Source: an uncultured Collinsella sp.
GTDB taxonomy: Bacteria; Actinomycetota; Coriobacteriia; Coriobacteriales; Coriobacteriaceae
NCBI GenBank assembly: GCA_958453935.1
Contig: CAUDZT010000001.1
Coordinates: forward strand, 1 to 64,000
Length of the DNA: 64,000 bases
Direction: 5' to 3'
Both the position numbers and the translations under genes were made by a program. Under the pieces are notes generated by a model. The model was not told the origin of the DNA. It ran no database searches and was given only the letters and a program-made list of their open reading frames with translations. Positions 9,603-17,771 of this stretch are shown in pieces; positions within the stretch are counted from its first letter, which is position 1; each line of letters starts with the position of its first letter.

Positions 9603-9788
9603 GTACGTGTTTCCCAGCACGGTCAGCGCTCCTATTTTACGCTGCCCAACGATACCTCTGAACAGCGATTTTGTGATATATCAGTTGAAGGCCAACTTAT
9701 TGCGGGGGTGTTTCTGCGCCGCGGGCTCAAGTGGGGTACGCTAAGGTGCGAAAAACGAGCGCGCACGAATCGCACGGAAGGAGCACCT

Positions 9789-10688
9789 ATGATTATTGAG
9801 AACCATGCGCTGTGGGGCGAGGAGCCGACCGAGGATTATCCGGCGACGTTTACGTATCTGGGTGCCGAGCCGCTGCCCGACAAGCCCAATGGCCGCCGCC
9901 CCGCGGTGATCATCTGCGGCGGAGGCGGGTTTACGCATATCGCTCCACACGAGCAGGACCCGGTGGCGTTTGCGTTTTTGGACCGCGGCTACCAGGCCTT
10001 TGTGCTCAACTATGTGACGAGCGCCACGGGCGACGTGAGCTTTCCGCACCCGCAGGCGGACCTCGCCAAGATGGTCGCTACCGTGCGCGCCAACGCCGAC
10101 GAGTGGCATGTCGATCCCAAGCGCGTGTGCATCGTGGGTTTCTCGGCGGGCGGCATGATCTGCGCCTCGTTGGCAACGCAGTGGAAGACCGGACCCTTCG
10201 CGGGCCTTGCCGGGGCTCGTCCGGAGGATATTCGTCCCGACGCCGTGGTGCTGGGCTATCCGTTGCTCGACCTTGCCTATGTGCGCGATATGCAGACGCG
10301 TGACCCGCGCATCGACCTGCGCGTGCCCAAGACGGGTGGCAAGACAGGGCGCGATTTGCTCAACGACTATCTGTCGATGGTGACGGGCGGCGAGGCGACC
10401 GATGAGCACCTGACCGACATTTGCCCTACCACGCACGTTTCGCGCCAGATGCCCCCGACCTTTGTGTGGGGCGTTTCGGACGATAAGACGGCGCCGGTCG
10501 CGCAGGTCTACCCGTTCGCGCAGCGCATGGCCGAGGAGGGTGTTGCATGTGAGATGCACGTCTTTGACCAGGGTGGCCACGGCCTTTCGCTCGGCAACGC
10601 CAATACCGCGGTCGACAACGAGGACAAGCAAGTGGCGGTCCGTCCCTGGATTCGCCTAGCTTTCCGCTTTTTGGAACGCCATCTGTAA
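9789..10688 (+). CDS. Alpha/beta-hydrolase, acetyl-esterase-like
   Basis: Probable cytosolic carboxylesterase of 299 residues without a signal peptide. It shows an oxyanion segment (AVIICGGGGFTHIAPHEQDPVA), the nucleophile elbow GFSAGG with the catalytic serine near residue 121, an acid region (PTFVWGVSDDKTAPV) and the catalytic histidine in QGGHGLSLG. These features match esterases grouped with acetylxylan esterases and BD-FAE. A ribosome site GGAAGGAG precedes the ATG. It is transcribed divergently from the EIIA gene and followed by a palindromic repeat that may end transcription. Confidence 0.85.
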   Translation: MIIENHALWGEEPTEDYPATFTYLGAEPLPDKPNGRRPAVIICGGGGFTHIAPHEQDPVAFAFLDRGYQAFVLNYVTSATGDVSFPHPQADLAKMVATVRANADEWHVDPKRVCIVGFSAGGMICASLATQWKTGPFAGLAGARPEDIRPDAVVLGYPLLDLAYVRDMQTRDPRIDLRVPKTGGKTGRDLLNDYLSMVTGGEATDEHLTDICPTTHVSRQMPPTFVWGVSDDKTAPVAQVYPFAQRMAEEGVACEMHVFDQGGHGLSLGNANTAVDNEDKQVAVRPWIRLAFRFLERHL

Positions 10689-10712
10689 GAGGACGGACAT
10701 CCCCTCAATAAC

Positions 10713-10775
10713 TTGCGGTGAAATAGTTCCTATTTAAGCCCTCAACCAGCCCAAGCAGGGACTATTCCACCGCAA
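10713..10775. repeat. 65-bp palindromic repeat, copy 1
   Basis: Arms TTGCGGTGAAATAGTTCC and GGGACTATTCCACCGCAA enclose a variable 25-nt centre. The two arm differences keep G-U pairing possible. Copies 2 and 3 are at 14537-14603 and 18984-19050; all three lie shortly after a plus-strand gene. Confidence 0.8.
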
Positions 10776-10797
10776 CTTTGTTTTTGATGCCCCGCCC

Positions 10798-11029
10798 GGA
10801 AACTGCGTCCCGGTTTGGGCGCGGATTCCGGGATGCAGTTTCCCGTTGGGCCTCGACTGGGAAAGCGCGTCCCGTTTCGGGCAGGGATTCCGGGATGCAT
10901 TTTCCGCAAGAGGCCTGTTTGGGAAACCATATCCCGTTTCGAGCCAGAATTCTGGGACGCAATTTCCCCGAGAGGCCCCATCGGGAAACGGTATCCCGGA
11001 ATTCGCCCGGATGGTGGGATGCGCTTTCC
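10798..11029. repeat. GGAAA palindrome array 1 (four units)
   Basis: Four palindromic units of about 47 bp start at 10798, 10859, 10921 and 10983, a period of 61-62 bp. Each has the form GGAAAC-N2-GCGTCCC ... GGGATGC-N2-TTTCC, with different but matching arm variants. The 14-15 nt spacers keep a GGCC core. The right arm of one unit can also pair with the left arm of the next, so two alternative foldings exist. With copy 1 of the 65-bp repeat it fills the 440-bp gap between the esterase and the GntR gene; I see no gene in that gap. Confidence 0.8.
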
Positions 11030-11128
11030 AGAAGGGCGTCGCTGATCCCTCGGGGACGGAGGAAAATGGATCAGTTTGGGCGGTGCTGGCGTCAAGGTTT
11101 AAGACCGATGTCGTCCCTTGTTGCTTTC

Positions 11129-11779
11129 CTACCAAACGGTGAACTGGGCGTTCTCCGTGTTCCAATGGACATCGCGAACGTAGTCTCGCACGGCCGCCGC
11201 ATCCCGCGCTTCGAACAGCTCAAGAATGTGGGCATGCTCGGCATTGGCTATACCCAGCAGTTTGCACGCCGTCTCCTGATCGACGGTCTCGTAATCGCGT
11301 TTGATAAAGCAACGCTCGAGTTGCGAAATCATGTCGCGCAGACGGTCGTTGCCGCAGCGGTTGAAGTACGTAAGGTGAAAGTCCCGCTGAATGTCGTCGT
11401 ACTTTCGGATAAGACCGCCTTGGATCGCGAGGTCCATGGATCCAACCAAGAACTTTAGCTGCATGATGTCCTCTTCGGTCAGGAGGGGGCAGGCAAGGTA
11501 TGCCGCCTGCCCGTCGAGCGGCCCCATAATCTCAAAGACTTCAACGGCGTTTTGCTGATCGAACCCACGGACGCGGAATCCGCGGCGGGGGAGGTTGTCC
11601 AGATAGCCGTCGCTTGCCAGCTGGATGAGCGCCTCGCGAACCGGCGTGCGCGACACGCCCATGGCATCGCAGATCGCTTGCTCGCTCACACGGTCGCCGG
11701 CCGAAAGCTCGCCGGCGTCTATGCGACTCGAAATATAGTCGTATACATGATCCTTCAAGGGTCTTCTGAGTGTTTCCAT
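11129..11779 (-). CDS. GntR-family regulator (FCD subfamily)
   Basis: DNA-binding repressor or activator of 216 residues. An N-terminal winged helix-turn-helix (ISSRIDAGELSAGDRVSEQ; MGVSRTPVREALIQLASDGY) is followed by an all-helical FCD ligand domain with the metal-binding pattern around DDIQRDFHLTYF and NAEHAHILELFEARD. It is divergent from the DDAH-like hydrolase and amino-acid permease, so control of that pair by an arginine- or ornithine-type ligand is the simplest reading. The start at 11779 is the only good one. Confidence 0.88.
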   Translation of the reverse strand: METLRRPLKDHVYDYISSRIDAGELSAGDRVSEQAICDAMGVSRTPVREALIQLASDGYLDNLPRRGFRVRGFDQQNAVEVFEIMGPLDGQAAYLACPLLTEEDIMQLKFLVGSMDLAIQGGLIRKYDDIQRDFHLTYFNRCGNDRLRDMISQLERCFIKRDYETVDQETACKLLGIANAEHAHILELFEARDAAAVRDYVRDVHWNTENAQFTVW

Positions 11780-12033
11780 GAGCTTATATACCTTAACTGT
11801 ATATTTTCAAATTTAAATACGTTTGGTTTGAATAGGCTAATTTGATTATAGAACGACCAGCTAAATCATGCTACCTGACCCTAGGAAGCAAAAATACGTT
11901 CACCGAAAAATATCTACCGTTCAGGATTATATACAATATACAAAACAGCAAAGACACCCTAAGATAAAGCCATCGGAAGGAAGGCGGACGCAAGGAAGTC
12001 CGCTCAGTACTATGAGATCCAAGGAGGATCATC
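11780..12033. promoter_or_regulatory. Divergent promoter region with AT-rich candidate operators
   Basis: This 254-bp AT-rich gap separates the GntR gene from the hydrolase. TATATAC / TGTATAT half-sites lie near 11784-11806 and a TTATATACAATATA stretch near 11927-11940; GntR-FCD proteins often bind such short inverted pairs. The hydrolase start has AGGAGG nine bases upstream. No clear -35/-10 pair could be chosen. Confidence 0.4.
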
Positions 12034-12810
12034 ATGACCAAGTTCAGCCACGTCATCATCCGTCGTCCCGGCAAGTCCCTGAGCAATGGCATCACGAGCG
12101 CTCCCGAGCTTGGCCAGCCCATCTACGAGCGCGCTATCGAGGAGCATTACGATTACGAGCACGCACTCGAGCAGTGCGGCGTTGACGTGTCGGTGCTGCC
12201 GGCTCTCGAGCAGTATCCCGACAGCTGCTTCGTCGAAGATCCGGCCGTTATCACTCGCTGCGGCGCCATCATTACCAACCCCGGTGCCGATAGCCGCAAC
12301 GGCGAGAAGGATGAGATCGAGCCGGCCGTCCGCCGCTTCTTTGACGACGAGCATGTTAAGCACATCGTTTCTCCGGGCACGCTCGACGGCGGCGACGTCA
12401 TGATGGTCGGCGACCATTTCTACGTCGGTCGCTCCGCTCGCACCAACGAAGAGGGCATCCGCCAGTTCTGCGAGATTCTCGAGGGCTGGGGCCTCGAGGG
12501 TTCCGAGGTTCCGCTGGAGGAGGTCCTGCACCTCAAGACGGGCGTCAACTATATCGAGGACAACAACATGCTCGTCTCTGGTGAGTTCATCGATAAGCCC
12601 GACTTTGCCCAGTACAACAAGATCGTCGTGCCCGAGGACGAGGCTTACGGCGCCAACTGCATCTGGGTCAACGGTACGGTCATCGTTGCCGAGGGCTATC
12701 CGACCGTGCTCAAGGCCGTGCAGGATCTGGGCTACAAGACGCTCGTCGTCGACACCTCCGAGTATCGCAAGGTCGACGGCGGCCTTTCTTGCCTGTCGCT
12801 GCGCTTCTAA
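12034..12810 (+). CDS. DDAH-like amidinohydrolase
   Basis: Cytosolic hydrolase of the guanidino-modifying superfamily, 258 residues, probably converting methylated arginine or a related guanidino compound to citrulline. The family markers are YPDSCFVEDPAVI near residue 61, GTLDGGDVMMVGDHFYVGRSARTN near 115, catalytic His166 in LHLKTGV and catalytic Cys253 in GGLSCLSLRF at the C-terminus. Length and the C-terminal cysteine favour dimethylargininase over arginine deiminase, which is about 400 residues. It is followed by an amino-acid permease and preceded by a divergent GntR gene. The true substrate is not proven. Confidence 0.85.
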   Translation: MTKFSHVIIRRPGKSLSNGITSAPELGQPIYERAIEEHYDYEHALEQCGVDVSVLPALEQYPDSCFVEDPAVITRCGAIITNPGADSRNGEKDEIEPAVRRFFDDEHVKHIVSPGTLDGGDVMMVGDHFYVGRSARTNEEGIRQFCEILEGWGLEGSEVPLEEVLHLKTGVNYIEDNNMLVSGEFIDKPDFAQYNKIVVPEDEAYGANCIWVNGTVIVAEGYPTVLKAVQDLGYKTLVVDTSEYRKVDGGLSCLSLRF

Positions 12811-12845
12811 CGCGATAGCTGTAACAGTCTGATGATCGCTTGACC

Positions 12846-12886
12846 GATGGCCCGGCACCCGATTCGGGACGTCCGGGCCATCTTTC
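12846..12886 (+). terminator. Hairpin between hydrolase and permease genes
   Basis: A 10-bp stem GATGGCCCGG / CCGGGCCATC with TTTCGTT after it. It probably ends part of the hydrolase transcripts, so permease expression may depend on read-through. Confidence 0.65.
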
Positions 12887-12919
12887 GTTCGATCACATGA
12901 TGAAGGGGGTGCACATGCA

Positions 12920-14383
12920 ATGGCCTCTAAAGCTCAAAATGAAGAGATTATCGACCCTAATGGCCTCGATCTCTTTCGTCTGACCATGATGGTCATCACT
13001 GCGAGCATTTGCGGCGGCATCTTTTCTCTTGCCGGCGATATGGCGGCAGGCGGAGCCAATACCGGCGCGGTTATCGTTTCGTGGGGAATTTGCTTCATTG
13101 GCGTCTTTGCGCTGATGATGGTATTCAACGGTTTATCTCAGGCTCGTCCAGACCTGACTGGCGGCATCTATGCATACGCTGCGGCCGGTTTTGGCGATTA
13201 CGTTGGATTCAACTCCGCTTGGGGCTACTGGATCAGCGCATGTCTTTCCAATGTGAGCTTTGCGCTCTTGCTGTTTAGCGCGCTGGGCTATTTCTTCCCT
13301 GCGTTCGGTACGGGCAACAATATGCTTTCCATCGTCTGCGCCAGCGTGTTTTTGTGGTTCCTAACCGCTCTCGTGCTTCGCGGCGTTAAGGAAGCTGCCG
13401 GCATCAACACGATCGTCACCTTGGCGAAGCTGGTGCCGCTGGGGCTTTTTGTGCTGAGCATTGTGCTCCTGGGTAAGTTCAACGTCGATATCTTTATGGA
13501 CAACTTCTGGGGAGAGCCGGCTGGCCCCGGTTTTGGTGAGCAGGTTGTCTCGACCATGATTGCCCTTGTCTGGGTCTTTACGGGTATCGAAGGCGCTGTC
13601 GTCATTTCGGGCCGTGCAAAGTATGTGCGCGACGTCGGTCGTTCGACGGCGCTTGGATTTGCAGCCGTGTTTACGCTGTATCTGATTATCTCGATGCTGT
13701 CGCTCGGCATTATGCCGCGCGAGGAGATGGCACAACTTGCAACGCCCTCCATGGCGGGAATTCTTGAGTGCGCAATCGGTCCGGTTGGTGCAGCCATCGT
13801 AAACCTTGGCGTTATTCTCTCGCTGGTCGGTGCGATGCTGGGCTACGTCATCATTGCATCCGAGACGCCGTTTGAGGCGGCGCGTCAGGGCTCCTTCCCG
13901 CTGGCGTTTGCTAAGACGAACAAGCACGATGCCCCGGTGGTAACGGTTCTCGTAAGCTCCGGCATCACGCAGCTCTTCTTGATTGTTTCGTATGTGGCGG
14001 CGAGCACCTACCAGTTCTTCTATAGCTGCGCGGTCAACACGATTTTAGTTCCGTATGTCTGTTCGGCTGCCTATTACATGGTGATCGGCTGGAAGAACGA
14101 GCATCTGGACGGGCCGCATGCGCCAAGCGTTGGCAAGGCACGCTTCTTCGGTACGCTCGGTTTTATCTACACGTTGTTCCTTGTGTGGTCGACGGGTCTT
14201 CAGGGCGTCATGATCACGACGATCCTTTTTGCCCCAGCCATCCCCGTCTATATTCTGGGCGAGCGCGGCCGCGGCAAGCAGGTGCTTCCGCATCTGCACG
14301 ACAAGCTGATCGCAGCAGTGGTCATTGTCGTGGCAGTTATCTCGCTGTATCTGCACTTTGCCGGCATTGCGCCGATTGTCTAA
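12920..14383 (+). CDS. APC-family amino-acid permease or antiporter
   Basis: Integral membrane transporter of 487 residues with about twelve to thirteen hydrophobic segments. The N-terminus shows the APC unwound-helix region (MMVITASICGGIFSLAGDMA, then DLTGGIYAYAAAGFG) and the middle a GIEGAVVISGRAKYVRDVG motif, as in basic amino-acid/ornithine antiporters of the ArcD2 group. Next to a guanidino hydrolase it plausibly imports arginine-type substrates in exchange for ornithine or citrulline. The ATG at 12920 follows GGGGGTGCAC. Transport specificity is inferred. Confidence 0.85.
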   Translation: MASKAQNEEIIDPNGLDLFRLTMMVITASICGGIFSLAGDMAAGGANTGAVIVSWGICFIGVFALMMVFNGLSQARPDLTGGIYAYAAAGFGDYVGFNSAWGYWISACLSNVSFALLLFSALGYFFPAFGTGNNMLSIVCASVFLWFLTALVLRGVKEAAGINTIVTLAKLVPLGLFVLSIVLLGKFNVDIFMDNFWGEPAGPGFGEQVVSTMIALVWVFTGIEGAVVISGRAKYVRDVGRSTALGFAAVFTLYLIISMLSLGIMPREEMAQLATPSMAGILECAIGPVGAAIVNLGVILSLVGAMLGYVIIASETPFEAARQGSFPLAFAKTNKHDAPVVTVLVSSGITQLFLIVSYVAASTYQFFYSCAVNTILVPYVCSAAYYMVIGWKNEHLDGPHAPSVGKARFFGTLGFIYTLFLVWSTGLQGVMITTILFAPAIPVYILGERGRGKQVLPHLHDKLIAAVVIVVAVISLYLHFAGIAPIV

Positions 14384-14494
14384 GGCTACGGCGAGCTTCG
14401 TTGCTTGGTAAGCCAGCGGGCATCGCGCATCGGTGCTGCTCGGCATTCCATAACTGATGTGGGTCTCTGTAACGTGCCTTTTTGAACGCCCGCC

Positions 14495-14534
14495 AAGCCC
14501 GCGCAGGTGACATTTGTTGCCAGCGCGGGCTTTT
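14495..14534 (+). terminator. Terminator after the amino-acid permease
   Basis: AAGCCCGCGC pairs with GCGCGGGCTT and is followed by TTTT. It lies 110 bases after the permease stop. The 463-bp gap up to 14846 otherwise holds the 65-bp repeat copy 2 and a degenerate CTGTCCC fragment near 14700. Confidence 0.8.
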
Positions 14535-14536
14535 GC

Positions 14537-14603
14537 AGTTGCGGTGAAATAGTTCCTGTTTTTGCTGGTTAAAGCATCAAACAGGAACTATTCCACCGCA
14601 ACT
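14537..14603. repeat. 65-bp palindromic repeat, copy 2
   Basis: Arms AGTTGCGGTGAAATAGTTCC and GGAACTATTCCACCGCAACT flank a variable centre, directly behind the permease terminator. It is the same family as 10713-10775 and 18984-19050. Confidence 0.8.
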
Positions 14604-14846
14604 TCGTTTTGATTCGCTGGGGGACGGAGGAAGCGACGATCCGGAATCCACCTGCACGGTCGTCGCTCCGCATCCCGTCCGTTGGCGCAAATGGTGTCAA
14701 AAGTAATCTGTCCCCTTTGCACGCTTGTTCCCCTTGCAGCAATCTGTTGATTGAACGTCATTGTGTACTCGCGGTTTCTGGGCAAGCCGTCTCGCAGCAA
14801 AGTAGACTAGATGGCCGTTTCAAAAAGTCTGCTTAGAGGAGGAGCC

Positions 14847-15167
14847 ATGCTTGAGGGTACGTATGTGGTTTCGGCCCAGACGCCGGTGGGGAGTAAACGC
14901 GGCGAGGTGACGTTTGCACATGGGGTGAACGGCGCGCTCAGGGCAGTACTAAACGTCAGGGGTCTCAATATCGCTCTCTCGAGTGCCCGCGCTGAGGGCG
15001 ATTTCTTTGAGCTCTCGGGTACTATCTCCCACGTCTTGATGGGCAAGGCGCCCTTTGCATGCACGGGGTCGGTCGAGGGTGATCGACTCACCGCTACCGC
15101 GCGGTCGGGTTCCGTTTCGATCTCGCTGAGCGGTATGCGCAAAGAGCTTTCAGGGCGCACCGCATAA
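14847..15167 (+). CDS. Small conserved-looking protein of unknown function
   Basis: A 106-residue protein not recognised from any family. GAGGAGGAG lies just before the ATG at 14847. The sequence alternates short hydrophobic and polar stretches (GTYVVSAQTPVGSKRGEVTF; LTATARSGSVSISLSG), which suggests an all-beta fold with Gly-rich turns. It has no signal peptide, cysteines or membrane segment. Codon use matches its neighbours, so it is probably real. It lies 121 bp upstream of feoB with no terminator between them, so co-transcription is possible. Confidence 0.65.
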   Translation: MLEGTYVVSAQTPVGSKRGEVTFAHGVNGALRAVLNVRGLNIALSSARAEGDFFELSGTISHVLMGKAPFACTGSVEGDRLTATARSGSVSISLSGMRKELSGRTA

Positions 15168-15239
15168 AGTTTGCGCAGGTAAACATCGGTATTTGACTTT
15201 ATAAAATAGTTCAGAGCGCTATCATTTGTCGTTACGAGT

Positions 15240-15275
15240 TGGTTAGCCCCGGTAAACGGTTAACCGCGTCTAACG
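15240..15275 (+). promoter_or_regulatory. Possible metal-responsive operator upstream of feoB
   Basis: GGTTAGCC and GGTTAACC sequences lie in a 36-bp stretch ending 14 bases before the feoB start, with a further CTAAC. These resemble halves of DtxR/IdeR-type boxes (TTAGGTTAGCC). The match is loose. Confidence 0.3.
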
Positions 15276-15288
15276 AAAGGATGAGCGC

Positions 15289-17649
15289 GTGAAGCTCGAT
15301 ACACTCGAGATTGGAAAGGACGCCGTTGTCGCATCGGTGACATCCGACGATCAGGCGCTCCGGCAGCATATTTTGGACATGGGCCTAACGCCGGGCACCG
15401 AAGTCACCATGATGAAGTACGCCCCTATGGGCGACCCGCTCGAGATTCGCCTGCGTGGCTACGAACTGACGTTGCGCAAGGACGATGCTGCTCGCATAGA
15501 GCTCGTGGGCGTTCACGACACCGATATGGGTCCGCGCGCCAACGCCGCAATCGGCACGACGGAGCATCCGGCACTCGGCGAGGGGACGTATTCGCCCCGC
15601 GCCGCGAAGACGGCCGTGCCCGAGGGCGCACCGCTGCATTTTGCCCTCGCCGGCAACCAGAACTGCGGCAAGACCACGTTGTTCAACCAGCTGACAGGCT
15701 CCAATCAACATGTCGGTAACTTTCCCGGCGTGACGGTCGACCGCAAGGATGGCACCATCCGCAACCACCCCGAGGCAAGCGTTACCGACCTGCCCGGCAT
15801 TTACTCCCTGTCGCCGTACACGGGCGAGGAGATCGTGAGCCGCCAGTTTATCCTGGATGAGCATCCCGACGCCATCATCGACATCATCGACGCCACCAAC
15901 ATCGAGCGCAATCTGTACCTGACGCTGCAGCTTATGGAGCTCGATCGCCCCATGGTCATCGCGCTCAACATGATGGACGAGGTGACGGCCAACGGCGGCG
16001 CCGTGGACGTCAACCTGCTCGAGAGCCTGTTGGGCGTGCCTGTTGTCCCCATTAGCGCCGCCCGCAACGAGGGCATCGGTGAGCTGGTGGAACACGCTCT
16101 GCACGTGGCGCGGTTCCGCGAGCGTCCCGGTCGCCTGGACTTCTGCGCGCCCGATGGCCCGGACGGCGGCGCGCTGCATCGCTGCATCCACGGCATCGCC
16201 AACCTTATCGAGGACCATGCCGCGACGGCGCATATTCCGGTGCGTTTCGCAGCGACCAAACTGGTCGAGGGCGACGAGCTGGTAACCGAGGCGCTTCATC
16301 TCGACCGCAACGAACTCGACGCTATCGAGCACATCATTACCCAGATGGAGGGCGAGGCAGGCACCGACCGTCTGTCCGCACTGGCCGACATGCGCTTTAG
16401 CTTTATCGGCGACGTGTGCGGGCATTGCGTCGTCAAGCCGCACGAGAGCCGCGAGCACGTGCGCTCCGTCAAGATCGACCGCATCCTGACGGGTCGCTAC
16501 ACAGCCATTCCGGCGTTTCTGGTGATCATGGGCCTCGTTTTTTGGCTGACGTTCGGCGTGATCGGCGCGGCGTTGCAGGGGCTCATGGAGGACGGCATCG
16601 CTGCCATCATCGCCTCGGCCGACGCGGGCCTCCAGGCGTTCGGTACCAACGACGTGGTGCGTTCGCTGGCCGTTGACGGCGTGCTCACGGGCGTGGGCAG
16701 TGTGTTGACCTTCCTGCCGATTATCGTCGTGCTTTTCTTGTTCCTCTCCATTCTGGAAGACTCCGGCTACATGGCGCGCGTTGCCTTTGTCATGGATAAG
16801 GTGCTGCGTCGCTTTGGCCTGTCGGGCCGCAGCTTCGTGCCCATGCTCGTCGGTTTTGGCTGCACCGTGCCGGCTATCATGTCGACCCGCACGCTGCCGT
16901 CCGAGCACGACCGCAAGATGACGGTTATGCTCACGCCGTTCATGAGCTGCTCGGCCAAGTTGCCGGTCTACGGTCTGCTGTGCGGGGCGTTTTTCCCGCA
17001 GGCGACGGTACCCGCCATGGTCTCGCTCTATCTGATTGGCATTGCGGTCGGTTGCATCGCGGCTTTGGTGCTCAATCGAACGGCGTTTAAGGGCGACCCG
17101 GTACCGTTTATCATGGAGCTTCCCAACTATCGCCTGCCGAGCGTCAAGACGACGGTGATGCTGGCATGGGATAAGGCCAAGGACTTTATCACCAAGGCCT
17201 TTACCATTATCTTTGCCGCTACGGTGGTCATCTGGTTCCTTCAGACGTTCGACATTCGCTTTAATGTGGTCGCCGATCAGTCGCAAAGCTTGCTTGCCGG
17301 TCTGGGTAGCATCATCGCTCCGCTGCTGGCGCCGCTCGGCTTTGGCGACTGGCGCGCCTCGACGGCACTCGTCACGGGACTTATCGCCAAGGAGAGCGTC
17401 ATCTCGACCCTCACGGTGCTTTTGGGCGCGACGTCGCCCGCGGCACTGTCGACTATGTTTTCGCCGTTTACTGCCTACGTGTTTCTGGTCTTTACGCTGC
17501 TGTACCCGCCCTGCGTGGCGTCCATCGGCGCCGTCAAGAGCGAGTTGGGCGCGCGCTATGCCGTTGCCGTGTTCGCGTTTCAGGTGACGGTCGCCTGGAT
17601 CGTGGCGTTTGTCGTGCATTCGGCGGGCATATTGCTGGGGCTGGCTTAG
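15289..17649 (+). CDS. feoB: Ferrous iron transporter FeoB with fused FeoA domain
   Basis: GTP-dependent Fe(II) importer in the cytoplasmic membrane, 786 residues. Residues 1-75 form a FeoA-like SH3 domain (ILDMGLTPGTEVTMMKYAPM). A linker leads to the G domain: G1 GNQNCGKT at 122-129, G3 DLPG at 167-170, G4 NMMD at 227-230. The Gate-containing membrane domain follows from about residue 400 (FVPMLVGFGCTVPAIMSTRT; TPFMSCSAKLPVYGLL). The GTG start at 15289 has AAAGGA upstream. FeoA is normally a separate small protein, so this is a fusion. There is no FeoC gene. Confidence 0.93.
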   Translation: MKLDTLEIGKDAVVASVTSDDQALRQHILDMGLTPGTEVTMMKYAPMGDPLEIRLRGYELTLRKDDAARIELVGVHDTDMGPRANAAIGTTEHPALGEGTYSPRAAKTAVPEGAPLHFALAGNQNCGKTTLFNQLTGSNQHVGNFPGVTVDRKDGTIRNHPEASVTDLPGIYSLSPYTGEEIVSRQFILDEHPDAIIDIIDATNIERNLYLTLQLMELDRPMVIALNMMDEVTANGGAVDVNLLESLLGVPVVPISAARNEGIGELVEHALHVARFRERPGRLDFCAPDGPDGGALHRCIHGIANLIEDHAATAHIPVRFAATKLVEGDELVTEALHLDRNELDAIEHIITQMEGEAGTDRLSALADMRFSFIGDVCGHCVVKPHESREHVRSVKIDRILTGRYTAIPAFLVIMGLVFWLTFGVIGAALQGLMEDGIAAIIASADAGLQAFGTNDVVRSLAVDGVLTGVGSVLTFLPIIVVLFLFLSILEDSGYMARVAFVMDKVLRRFGLSGRSFVPMLVGFGCTVPAIMSTRTLPSEHDRKMTVMLTPFMSCSAKLPVYGLLCGAFFPQATVPAMVSLYLIGIAVGCIAALVLNRTAFKGDPVPFIMELPNYRLPSVKTTVMLAWDKAKDFITKAFTIIFAATVVIWFLQTFDIRFNVVADQSQSLLAGLGSIIAPLLAPLGFGDWRASTALVTGLIAKESVISTLTVLLGATSPAALSTMFSPFTAYVFLVFTLLYPPCVASIGAVKSELGARYAVAVFAFQVTVAWIVAFVVHSAGILLGLA

Positions 17650-17690
17650 TTATTTATTGACGGCGCAACCTCTGTGTATTGAGTTGATTG

Positions 17691-17730
17691 CGGCCCTGCA
17701 TCTGTACTGACGGATGCAGGGCCGTTGCTA
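17691..17730 (+). terminator. Terminator-like hairpin after feoB
   Basis: A perfect 12-bp stem CGGCCCTGCATC / GATGCAGGGCCG with a 10-nt loop. The tail is TTGCTATAT rather than a T run, so termination may be partial. The stem overlaps the promoter predicted for the next gene. Confidence 0.55.
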
Positions 17731-17736
17731 TATAAT
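17707..17736 (+). promoter_or_regulatory. Candidate promoter of the sugar exporter gene
   Basis: CTGACG and a perfect TATAAT are 18 bases apart, 36 bases upstream of the MFS start codon. The -35 lies inside the preceding hairpin. Confidence 0.5.
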
Positions 17737-17771
17737 CGCCCACCGCTCAAGACAATCGGAGAGGTTTCTAC

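Noticed and set aside
8835..9788. A 617-codon frame joining the EIIA region to the esterase
   Set aside because: The part before 9789 is antisense to EIIA; the esterase has its own ribosome site and family-like N-terminus at 9789.
10798..11029. CRISPR array
   Set aside because: The period is regular, but the repeated units are degenerate palindromes, the intervals of 14-15 nt are too short for spacers and are themselves similar to one another, and no cas gene is nearby.
15385..17619. Long antisense frame opposite feoB
   Set aside because: Same codon-bias effect; the sense frame has clear FeoB motifs and the antisense product is His/Arg-rich without domains.
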